Notes under the pieces: generated by a model
What the model was told of the DNA's origin: nothing
What the model saw: the letters and a program-made list of their open reading frames with translations, nothing else
The model's database searches: none
Program-made: the position numbers and the translations under genes
Shown: one piece after another, positions 43,729 to 51,073 of the stretch
Position numbering within the stretch: the first letter of the stretch is position 1
Layout: each line of letters begins with the position of its first letter
Source of the DNA: Plantactinospora sp. KBS50
GTDB taxonomy: Bacteria > Actinomycetota > Actinomycetes > Mycobacteriales > Micromonosporaceae
Assembly (NCBI RefSeq): GCF_002285795.1
Contig: NZ_CP022961.1
Location: 5,894,001 to 5,958,000, forward strand
Direction: 5' to 3'
Length of the DNA stretch: 64,000 nucleotides

Positions 43729-44132
43729 ACCTCCCCACCGTCCTCGACCTGATCACCGACCGGGAGACCACCACACGCCAGCACGCCGACCGGCTCCGCG
43801 AGCAGATCACCGCCCTGACCAGCGAACTCGCCCGCCTCGACGGTGAACTGGCCGACCTGGCGACGACCCGCACCACTCTGCGCACCCTCGCCGCCGCCGA
43901 GTTCACCGCCGACGACCCCACCATCGCCAGCGGCCCCTACCAGCAGATCCTGCATGTCCTCGGCACCGCGCCCGCCGGCATGCGCGCCAAAGGCATCTGC
44001 CTCGCACTCGGCGTCGAGCCCTCACCCAAGAACGTCGAAGGCACCCGCGCGAAGCCGAAACGCATGGTCAACCGCCACGTCCTCACCGAAGACGAACCCG
44101 GAGTATTCACCCTCAACCAGAAACGGACCTAA
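43725..44132 (+). CDS. IS passenger: coiled-coil, winged-helix-like protein
   Basis: A 135-residue protein, GTG start overlapping the transposase stop (GTGA), entirely inside the terminal inverted repeats. Residues 1-55 form a coiled coil (DLITDRETTTRQHADRLREQ, then LTSELARLDGELADL). Residues 75-133 look like a winged helix: YQQILHVLGTAPAGMRAKGI, then LGVEPSPKNVEGTRAKPKRM and a final beta pair EDEPGVFTLNQ. It probably binds DNA or the transposase and controls transposition. I know of no defined role for this protein. Confidence 0.75.
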   Translation: MNLPTVLDLITDRETTTRQHADRLREQITALTSELARLDGELADLATTRTTLRTLAAAEFTADDPTIASGPYQQILHVLGTAPAGMRAKGICLALGVEPSPKNVEGTRAKPKRMVNRHVLTEDEPGVFTLNQKRT

Positions 44133-44190
44133 CACTCCGAACCGCCCTCTCATGACCCACGGAAAAGTCGACGCGTGGGAGACTGGCACG

Positions 44191-44862
44191 GTGGTGAGCG
44201 TCCTGGAGCGTGAGGTCTTCTCGGAGGCGGAGGCTGCCCGGCTTCTGCGGGTGGCGCAGTCGACGCTGCACTACTGGCTGGAGGGCGACGAGCGTAAGGG
44301 GCGCCGACACAAGCCGGTGCTACGCACGGAACCGCGCGGCGGCCGTTCGGTCACGTGGGCCGAGTTCGTCGAGGCCGGGCTGTTGCGGGAATACCGACGC
44401 ACCCACCGGGTGCCGATGGTCGAGTTGCGGGCATTTATCGGCCTGCTCCGCGAGCAATTCGGGGTGCCCTACCCACTCGCCGACCGCCGGCCCTACGTCG
44501 CCGGCAAAAAACTAGTGCTGGAAGCCCAGGCCGAGGCCGGCCTCGACCCGGAATACTGCCTCGTGGCCGCGGTCGGGAACCAGTTGCTGCTCACTCCTCC
44601 GTCGGCGGCGTTCGTCGAGCGGGTCACCTGGGACGGCGACGTCGCCGCCGGCTGGCGACCGGACCCCAACCCCCAGTCACCGGTGCGGATCCTCCCGGAT
44701 GTCCGGTTCGGTCGGCCGTCGATCAAGGGGATCAGCACCGAGGTGCTCTGGGAGCAGGACGAGGCAGGGCTGGACGTCGAGGAAATCGCCGAGACATACC
44801 AGCTCGACGTGCCCGACGTGCGGTGGGCGCTGGCCTACGAGAACTCCCAACGCGCGGCGTGA
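44191..44862 (+). CDS. DUF433 antitoxin with MerR-like HTH
   Basis: A 223-residue protein. The N-terminal helix-turn-helix SEAEAARLLRVAQSTLHYWL is MerR-like. The C-terminal DUF433 domain (about 160-218) contains PDVRFGRPSIKGISTEVLWE and EIAETYQLDVPDVRWALAYE. This layout matches the VapB45-type antitoxin. The GTG at 44191 follows GGGAGA; an ATG at 44152 also exists, but it starts at the very edge of the adjacent IS and is probably accidental. Its stop overlaps the start of the PIN-like toxin gene. Confidence 0.85.
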   Translation: MVSVLEREVFSEAEAARLLRVAQSTLHYWLEGDERKGRRHKPVLRTEPRGGRSVTWAEFVEAGLLREYRRTHRVPMVELRAFIGLLREQFGVPYPLADRRPYVAGKKLVLEAQAEAGLDPEYCLVAAVGNQLLLTPPSAAFVERVTWDGDVAAGWRPDPNPQSPVRILPDVRFGRPSIKGISTEVLWEQDEAGLDVEEIAETYQLDVPDVRWALAYENSQRAA

Positions 44863-45299
44863 GCAGGATCAAGCCTGCCGAGGTCCGGTTCTACATCGAT
44901 GCCGACCTCCTCGGCCTCGCGCGCGTCCTCGCCGGCCTCCGTTCCGACGTCACCTATCCCGGCGACCCCGGCACGGTCATCCACAAACGCCAACGCCCCC
45001 CGTGCCCCATCGCCTCGCCCGCAGTGAAGGACTCGGAGTGGATCCCTGAGGTCGCGGGTCGCGGCTGGCTGATCATCACCCGGGACCGCCACATCCAGGA
45101 ACACCGCCTGGAGATCGCCGCCGTGCGAGAGCACCAGGCCAAGATGGTCGCCCTGACAGCCGCCGACGCGGGCAGCGTCTTCGGCCAGTTGGAGGTCGTG
45201 ATGAGCCGCTGGCGCGATATCGAGCGCTGCCTCGCCGAGCCGCCACCCTTCATCTACGCGGCCACCCGAACCATAATGCGGCAGATCCCGCTGACCTGA
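44859..45299 (+). CDS. PIN-like toxin (VapC45 type)
   Basis: A 146-residue protein with GTG start inside the antitoxin stop (GTGA). It opens VRFYIDADLLGLARVLAGLR, where the aspartate after YI is the first PIN active-site acid, and continues with IPEVAGRGWLIITRDRHIQE, holding the second acidic/basic cluster (TRD). This is the PIN-like 5/DUF5615 layout of VapC45 toxins, predicted RNases. Neutralisation by the preceding DUF433 protein is expected. The pair lies between IS elements and relics, as is common for toxin-antitoxin modules. Confidence 0.82.
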   Translation: MSRIKPAEVRFYIDADLLGLARVLAGLRSDVTYPGDPGTVIHKRQRPPCPIASPAVKDSEWIPEVAGRGWLIITRDRHIQEHRLEIAAVREHQAKMVALTAADAGSVFGQLEVVMSRWRDIERCLAEPPPFIYAATRTIMRQIPLT

Positions 45300-45402
45300 C
45301 ATGGTCGTGAACACCGACCTGAGGCGCCGGTCCGATGACGAGCCTGCCCATGCATGTCCCACGCGAGCGGGCTTCGTTCGTGGAGCCAGTCATGTTGACG
45401 AG

Positions 45403-45924
45403 ATGACCACGAGTGCGAGGCGGCGTGTCGATCTTCCTGAAGAACCTCCCCCGGCCGATCGGGACCAAGACCTCCGGGTCTTCATGCAGTTCGAAGCGAT
45501 CGCGAACCTGCGGTGGCCCGACGACGTGGTGCGGCAGTGGCTCTACGACCACGGCGGACACCTTGAGTTCCTCAGGGACTACGAAGACCTCGACCTCGAA
45601 CGGATCCGCTGGAGCCTCGAGGACGTTCCCGTCGCAGAACTCGAATCGATTCCCACCGGCGCCAGTGACCAGGGATTCCTCGAGGAGGTCGCGGCGAACC
45701 ACGAGTACTGGCTGAGCAAGCGCCCGCAACGAATTCAGGACGCATGGAAGATCCAGGGAACGTGGCTCATACCGCCGATCATGATCTCCCGCAACCTTCT
45801 TCATCCATCGAACCGCGGGCTGCAGGTCATCGAAGGGCGGATGCGCACCATCTTGCAGGGGCGACGCTCCGGTGGCCTGCATGTCGCCGACAAGCATTCG
45901 GCATGGGTTGGAAGACCAGGCTGA
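45403..45924 (+). CDS. Hypothetical protein, possible ParB/Srx-like fold
   Basis: A 173-residue protein I do not firmly recognise. The N-terminal 30 residues are basic/proline-rich and residues 30-110 helical and acidic (EAIANLRWPDDVVRQWLYDH, LEFLRDYEDLDLERIRWSLE). The C-terminal part contains WLIPPIMISRNLLHPSNRGL followed by QVIEGRMRTILQGRRSGG and HVADKHSAWVGR; the EGRxR phrase recalls ParB/sulfiredoxin-like domains (GHxR). The start at 45403 is chosen because sequence before it looks non-coding; an ATG at 45301, two bases past the toxin stop, is possible. It may be a third gene of the toxin-antitoxin operon. Confidence 0.5.
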   Translation: MTTSARRRVDLPEEPPPADRDQDLRVFMQFEAIANLRWPDDVVRQWLYDHGGHLEFLRDYEDLDLERIRWSLEDVPVAELESIPTGASDQGFLEEVAANHEYWLSKRPQRIQDAWKIQGTWLIPPIMISRNLLHPSNRGLQVIEGRMRTILQGRRSGGLHVADKHSAWVGRPG

Positions 45925-46486
45925 TCCGCCCCGTACAAGACCACGCCGGAGAGGTGGCGGCCATCGAGCACGGGACCGGTCGTTGGGATCGCATTGTGTT
46001 CCTAACACCCCACCCCAGCAGCCCTCGCCCCACGCCCTCACCAGCACCACCGGCGGCGGAACGACCACCAGCTGCACCTACGACAACGGCGGCTACCCCA
46101 AAACCCGCACCAGCGGTTGCGCGGGCGTCGCTCCCTGGCTGCTCGGTGGCTGCTCGAACGTCGGCGAACTGGCACGGACTCATCGGGACTGAGCCGGATT
46201 TCACCCTTGCAGAAACGGCGTCAACAAGTCCACCGGCCGATATGCGGTCGGACCTTCGGGGATGTCGCCAGATTGGCTTCGGACGCGACCGGACGTCGTC
46301 GCACTCTCGCCACTCCCTGCAAGATCATCTGACTACGGATCAGATGCTCAGAGGCGCTCGACCGCTAGCCATTACTGATGCGGCGTAGCAACTTCGATAA
46401 GCCCCAGCAAGGACACACCAGACCGAACGCAGCGCGGCCTGAGCAGGACTTACGTCCGCCCTGATGGTCTTACACAAGCGCAGTCT
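45925..46486. other. Gene-free stretch with an RHS-like relic
   Basis: No intact gene is seen. At about 46032-46117 the + strand reads HALTSTTGGGTTTS and TYDNGGYPKTRTSG with one changed residue, a single RHS/YD repeat-like fragment. The rest appears random. Confidence 0.4.
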
Positions 46487-46921
46487 CTACGCGAGTTCGC
46501 ACAGCGCCACCTCTGCCGATCTTGGCTGTTTGGGCTGGTAAGGGGTCTTGTCGCGGATGCAGACCCAGAGGACGTTGAGGCGTTGTCTGGAAAGGGCGGC
46601 GGTGGCTTGGCGGTGGGTTTTTCCTTCGGCTCTCTTCTTGTCGTAGTAGGCGCGTGATCGTGGGCAGTGGGTCAGGGCGGTGAAGCTGGGCATGCTGAAC
46701 ACCCGGCGTAGACCACGGTGGTAGCGGTACGGCCGGATCTGGTGACCTTGGCGGCGTCCGGAGTCGCGGGAGATCGGCGCGAGCCCGGCGTGGGCGGCGA
46801 GTGCGGCGGCGCTTGGGTAGGTGGTGGGGGTGCCGGCGTGGGCGAGGAACTCGGCGGCGAGGGTGGTGCCGATGCCGGGCAGGCTGATGACGATCTCTCC
46901 CAGCTCGTGCTCGGCGACCAT
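46487..46921 (-). pseudogene. IS110-family transposase, C-terminal fragment
   Basis: A 144-residue remnant of the Transposase_20 (IS116/IS110/IS902) domain: IVISLPGIGTTLAAEFLAHA, ALAAHAGLAPISRDSGRRQG, YHRGLRRVFSMPSFTALTHC and YYDKKRAEGKTHRQATAALS. The N-terminal DEDD catalytic domain is missing; the sequence breaks off at 46921 with no continuation. It differs from the intact IS110 at 55492 throughout its C-terminus, so it comes from another element. Confidence 0.8.
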
Positions 46922-47097
46922 CGCGGCGAAGGTCTCCTACACAGATGACCTTGACCCGCTAGCCGACATGCCCGGCAACCCATACGATCCACCGCCATCG
47001 GCGGCCGTGCCCGCATCGAGACAGCAGCACGCCGAGAGGATGCCTTTACGCCGCCGCCCCGCCAGCCGTGGCATCCGAACCGCCGCTGGTACCACGG

Positions 47098-47420
47098 CTA
47101 GTAACAGTGCCCGGCCGGCAGGTACGGCCGCAGGTCGTCCCGCTCGGATTTCGGCGCCGTCGGCATGCCCTCCCGGCTGAGCCGGGGATCCACGCGGTCG
47201 GCGTGATGCAGGATCCACGTCGACCAGGCCCGCACCTCCTGCGCACGGTAGGGCTCCAAGTCGTCAGCGACCGCCGATAGCGCTGGGCCTGATGGGCGAG
47301 CTGGTCGGCTTCACGCTGAAGGAGCCGGCACACCAACCTCTCCGGCCCGGGCAGGTGGCCGACGCGACGCGCCGGATGGTGGACCAGTCCGGGCCGCCGG
47401 ACCTCTCGTGTCCTGCGCCG
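47098..47420 (-). pseudogene. Frameshifted remnant of a hypothetical gene
   Basis: The minus strand reads RLVCRLLQREADQLAHQAQR, then after a frame change near 47270 continues DLEPYRAQEVRAWSTWILHH and ADRVDPRLSREGMPTAPKSE to RDDLRPYLPAGHCY and a stop at 47098. Codon use is good in both pieces. It is probably one decayed gene of unknown function next to the IS110 fragment. Confidence 0.4.
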
Positions 47421-47534
47421 CGAGGCGCTTCGCCGGGCTCCTTCCCCCGGAAGCGTGCAAACGCACGGCGGCACCGACGCGTAGGCTCTAACCGCGGGGC
47501 GGAAAGCGGGTCGGTGACAGCGAGGAGCCCTTTG

Positions 47535-48455
47535 ATGCACCGGATCGGAATCATCGGGACGGGCGACATCGCTCGTAAGGTCTACCTGCCGCTGTTGACC
47601 GGGAATCCGGATGTCGAGATCGTCGCTCTCACCAGCCGGACTCGCGAGAAGGCCGTCGCGCTCGCACGCCGACATCGCCTCGACGTGGTGGTCGACGACG
47701 TCGGAGAGGTGTTGCAGCTCAAGCCGGACATCGTCTTTATCCACGCGTCGACCAGCGCGCACGCCGAGCTCGTTCGAACCTGTCTGGACGCCGGGTCCCA
47801 CGTCTATGTGGACAAGCCGCTGTCCGAGAGCCTCGACGAAACCCATCGCCTGGAGCAGCAGGCGACAGCCCAGGGGCTGCTCTTGGCCGTGGGGTTCAAC
47901 CGGCGATTCGCGCCGATGGTCCGCGCGGCGGTGGAGGCCGTACCGAATCCAACCATGATCATTTCCGAAAAGCATCGACGGTCGATCCGACCAGACCGGC
48001 CTTTCGGTACGGTCTACAACGATTTGATTCACGCGATAGACCTGGCCTGCTGGGCCGGCGCGATTCCGGTCGATGCGGTGGTTCAAGGGGCCGGAATCGT
48101 CGACGGCGACCACCTGCGTGCCGCGACAGCCGTGCTGTTGGCGTCACGATGTCACGCGCACGTGGCCATGAACCGCGACGCCGGCGACGACGCGGAACGG
48201 CTCTTCATCGCCGGTGACGCCGTGTCGGCAACTGTCGTCAACCTCGACATGGTGATGGTCCAGGAGAGCGGCACCACCACGACACGGACGTTCGGCAGTT
48301 GGGACGGCATCCTGCTGCGTCGCGGATTCGTCGGACTCGTCGACCACGTGCTGAACTCACTGGGCGCCCCGGAGCAATGTCTGGTGTCGGCGACGGCGGT
48401 TCTTCGAACTCACCGCGTGGCGGACCAGATCGCCCGTAGCCTCACCGGGTGTTAG
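47535..48455 (+). CDS. Gfo/Idh/MocA-family oxidoreductase
   Basis: A 306-residue NAD(P)-dependent oxidoreductase. The N-terminal Rossmann fold is HRIGIIGTGDIARKVYLPLL and the family signature VDKPLSESLDE contains the catalytic lysine of the EKP-type motif, here DKP. The C-terminal alpha/beta domain has VYNDLIHAIDLACWAGAIPV, with the HxxD pair. GAGGAG precedes the ATG. Such enzymes oxidise or epimerise sugars and cyclitols. It faces a convergent alcohol dehydrogenase and a phosphofructokinase-like gene, together suggesting a small sugar or cyclitol pathway. Confidence 0.88.
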   Translation: MHRIGIIGTGDIARKVYLPLLTGNPDVEIVALTSRTREKAVALARRHRLDVVVDDVGEVLQLKPDIVFIHASTSAHAELVRTCLDAGSHVYVDKPLSESLDETHRLEQQATAQGLLLAVGFNRRFAPMVRAAVEAVPNPTMIISEKHRRSIRPDRPFGTVYNDLIHAIDLACWAGAIPVDAVVQGAGIVDGDHLRAATAVLLASRCHAHVAMNRDAGDDAERLFIAGDAVSATVVNLDMVMVQESGTTTTRTFGSWDGILLRRGFVGLVDHVLNSLGAPEQCLVSATAVLRTHRVADQIARSLTGC

Positions 48456-48462
48456 ACGGCGC

Positions 48463-49461
48463 TCATGGCGAGTCGAATCGGATGAAGGGCTTCAGCAGTT
48501 CGCCGCGATAGAACCGGGCGAACACCTCGGGCAGCTCGTCGAGAGTCGCTCGACTACTGAGAACCGACACGAGTCCGGGGCCAACCCGCGCGAGCGCGGC
48601 CCAGTTCGCCTCGACCTCGGAGAGCGGAAAGTAGAACGTGCGAAGGTTGAACAGGTTGGTCCGTCTCGTGCGGGGGTTCGCCGGTATGACGAAGGGCTCG
48701 TCGGACTCACCGAGTGCGAGCAGCACCGCGCCTGGCCGTACGAGCCGTTGTGCCACCTCGCGTCCCGTGCGGGAACCGCTCGCTTCGACGACCAGGTCGT
48801 ACTGATTCTCGGCGTCCAGGTCACGGAGCCTCCGCGCACCCATGCCAACGGCTGCTGCGAGCCGACCGGGGACGGGGTCAAACACCTCCGGCACGGGGAG
48901 CCCCATCTCCAGGGACATGACCGCGACGCCGAGCCCGAGCGGGCCACAACCGATGACGGCGACGCGCTCGACAGCCCTCACCTGCGTCCGAATCGCCCAC
49001 CGCAGTCCGTGGGCCGCGGTCCCCACGGTGTCCAGGCCCAGCACCGCGACGTCGAGCGACATCGCATCGGGTACGCGAATGAAGCACTGGGCCGGCACGT
49101 CCACGTGCGTCGCATAGCCGCCATCCCGTTGCCAACCGACCAGCTCCGCCAGCTTGAGGCAGCCGTTAGTGAAACCGACCCCGCAAGACGCGCACGCCCC
49201 ACAGAAGACAGGCGCGTAAACGACCCCGCGTTCCCCGACCCGATGCGTGGGAACACCGCCCCCGACTGCCACGATGCGCCCCGCGATCTCGTGACCAGGG
49301 ACGACAGCGCTACCCTCGCGGTACGGCCGCTTGTCCGAGCCGCACAGAGCCGAGACTTCCACCGCCACCCTGACGTCACCGGCAGCGATGTCCGGCAGCA
49401 TCTCCTGCGCCAACTCGACGACGCCGTCACCGAGAAATCGAGCCCGCCTAGCTTTAGTCAC
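48463..49461 (-). CDS. Zinc-dependent medium-chain dehydrogenase
   Basis: A 332-residue MDR-family dehydrogenase. The catalytic zinc site is in EVSALCGSDKRPY and VVPGHEIAGRIVAVGGGVP. The structural zinc lobe is reduced: FCGACASCGVGFTNGC keeps four cysteines. The Rossmann motif is VAVIGCGPLGLGVAVMSLEM. I chose the GTG at 49461 because GGAAGGAG lies eight bases before it; a longer frame to 49497 overlaps the upstream kinase gene. It probably oxidises a sugar or polyol. It is convergent with the Gfo/Idh gene, 7 bp apart, and co-directional with the phosphofructokinase-like gene. Confidence 0.87.
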   Translation of the reverse strand: MTKARRARFLGDGVVELAQEMLPDIAAGDVRVAVEVSALCGSDKRPYREGSAVVPGHEIAGRIVAVGGGVPTHRVGERGVVYAPVFCGACASCGVGFTNGCLKLAELVGWQRDGGYATHVDVPAQCFIRVPDAMSLDVAVLGLDTVGTAAHGLRWAIRTQVRAVERVAVIGCGPLGLGVAVMSLEMGLPVPEVFDPVPGRLAAAVGMGARRLRDLDAENQYDLVVEASGSRTGREVAQRLVRPGAVLLALGESDEPFVIPANPRTRRTNLFNLRTFYFPLSEVEANWAALARVGPGLVSVLSSRATLDELPEVFARFYRGELLKPFIRFDSP

Positions 49462-50611
49462 CGTCGTGGCTCCTTCCCGGTCCGGAGATACCGTCATCGA
49501 TGATCGGTTGCAACCACTCGCCGAACCGCTCCTGGCGCTGGAGGTCAGCCGGCCAGAACTCCTCCGGTAGTGGCTTCGTCCGGCCGGCCACGCCCGCTAG
49601 GGGGACCGGGTCCACGGCGAGGGCGAGCGGAGCGCTCTTGAGTCGCCGGGTTCCGGCCATCACACCACGGCGCCCTTCCAGCACGTACCGCCCGGCCCAC
49701 TCGCCCGTCAGGCGGGCACACTCCAGGTCGGCCGCGCTGGCGAATGAGTAAGCGCTGCGTTGCTGGGTGCCGAGAACCTCTCCCCGGGCAGGACGACCCA
49801 ACTGCGCCTCGAGCATCCGCGCCAGGCGCCGGGAAACCCCACCGAGCAGGAGCGTGCTGTGGTTGCCGGCGCGGTAGTCGTCACGCGAGCCCGAGAATGG
49901 AAACCCTTCACTGCAGACGAGGAAGGCCCTCGACTGCGCCGCCAACGCGTTTTCCACGGCATCGAGGATCTGCGGGATGGTGGTGTCGGAACGCTCGGGT
50001 ATCAGGCACAGATCAGCGGCCAGGTTCGCATTCTCCAGAACGAGCGCGGCCGCGGCGGCGGCCGCCAACCAGCCGGTCCCGCGCCCCATGGTCTCGACGA
50101 CGCGGATCGGCTCTATCGACGACATGGTGGAGTGATCGCGAGCGATGCCGGGTACCGTCAGGCGGAGGTAGCGCGAGGCGGACCCGAACCCCGGGCTGAA
50201 GTCGACGCCGAGCAGGTCGTTGTCGATGGTCTTGGGAATCCCGACGGTCTGAAGCGAGAGATCGCGGCTGCGCGACTCCGCATCTACGGCATCCAGCAGA
50301 GCCATGGTCCCGTTTCCCCCGGCGAGCACCAGCGCATCGATACGGGCAGCCTCCAACCGGTCGACTATCGCCGCGATGCCCTGGGAAGTCAGCGCACGGC
50401 GGCCGCTTCCCAGCACACAGCCGGCGACGGGAGCCGAGGAGAGCCGGGCGGCGTCCAAAGAAGCGAATGCTCCCTCCACTAGGCCGTTCGGTCCGCCCGT
50501 GATCCCCCGGACATCGCAGACCCGTGCCAGCACGTCACGGCAGGCCCGCAGGCTGGCCTCGACGACGACCGTCGGAGCACCGGCCAGGCCGAGGGCGACG
50601 CTACGCGGCAT
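49454..50611 (-). CDS. 6-phosphofructokinase-family sugar kinase
   Basis: A 385-residue PFK-fold protein. The nucleotide loop is LVLAGGNGTMALLDAV (GGNGT in place of the usual GGDGS) and the substrate site VGIPKTIDNDLLGVDFSPGF with catalytic D of TIDND. METMGRGTGW is replaced by VETMGRGTGWLAAAAAAA, the normal family segment. The lysine in PKTIDND is the mark of pyrophosphate-type PFKs. It likely phosphorylates a sugar phosphate or nucleoside rather than serving central glycolysis. The ATG at 50611 gives the family-like start MPRSVALGLAGAP; a TTG at 50635 is an alternative. It overlaps the dehydrogenase start by eight bases. Confidence 0.82.
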   Translation of the reverse strand: MPRSVALGLAGAPTVVVEASLRACRDVLARVCDVRGITGGPNGLVEGAFASLDAARLSSAPVAGCVLGSGRRALTSQGIAAIVDRLEAARIDALVLAGGNGTMALLDAVDAESRSRDLSLQTVGIPKTIDNDLLGVDFSPGFGSASRYLRLTVPGIARDHSTMSSIEPIRVVETMGRGTGWLAAAAAAALVLENANLAADLCLIPERSDTTIPQILDAVENALAAQSRAFLVCSEGFPFSGSRDDYRAGNHSTLLLGGVSRRLARMLEAQLGRPARGEVLGTQQRSAYSFASAADLECARLTGEWAGRYVLEGRRGVMAGTRRLKSAPLALAVDPVPLAGVAGRTKPLPEEFWPADLQRQERFGEWLQPIIDDGISGPGRSHDGD

Positions 50612-51073
50612 GGCGTGGGCACGGCATCGCGACAACGGGACCGGTCATCACGGGACCTCCCCCTTGCCAACGTGCACCGCTCATGACTCGTTCCGTGGTC
50701 CATCCCGAACTCGGCACCGGTCACCGCCCCATCCGGAGCGGCACGACGGGCGGCGGGACCGCCTGCGCGCCGGCTCCTCGGGAGTGGCCGCCGCTCTCGA
50801 AACCGGGCGACTCAGCCTAGCAAGTCGCTGGAAGTCGATCGAGTGCTGCCGATCGGTGGTGCGCGAATCGCGTTGGTAGATCAAGCCCGGCCGGTAGCCG
50901 CCCCGGGGCCGGCCACACCCCGCCGCCTGCCGCTTCGACGCCCATCACCGCTTCCGCCCGGGCCGGCCGGACCACGGCTTCGACGATTGGTCGGACGCGG
51001 GGATTGCCCCGGCCAAGTACGCTCGGCGTAGCCGGCAAGGTCGACTTCGGTACGGCGGGTCGGAGGGTCCCCG
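50612..51073. other. Divergent promoter region, no gene seen
   Basis: This 460-bp gap separates the leftward kinase gene from the rightward WD40-KAP gene. I see no gene or clear operator. CGGAGGG at 51061-51067 is the ribosome binding site that decides the GTG start at 51074. Confidence 0.5.

Larger units (their letters stand above)
42742..44151 (+). mobile_element. Complete IS with transposase and passenger gene
   Basis: The terminal inverted repeats are GAGAGGGCGGTCCG (42742-42755) and CGAACCGCCCTCTC (44138-44151), 13 of 14 matching. The element is about 1.41 kb and carries a DDE transposase and a second coupled gene. It cut off the right end of the preceding IS427-type element and abuts the toxin-antitoxin genes. 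Confidence 0.85.
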
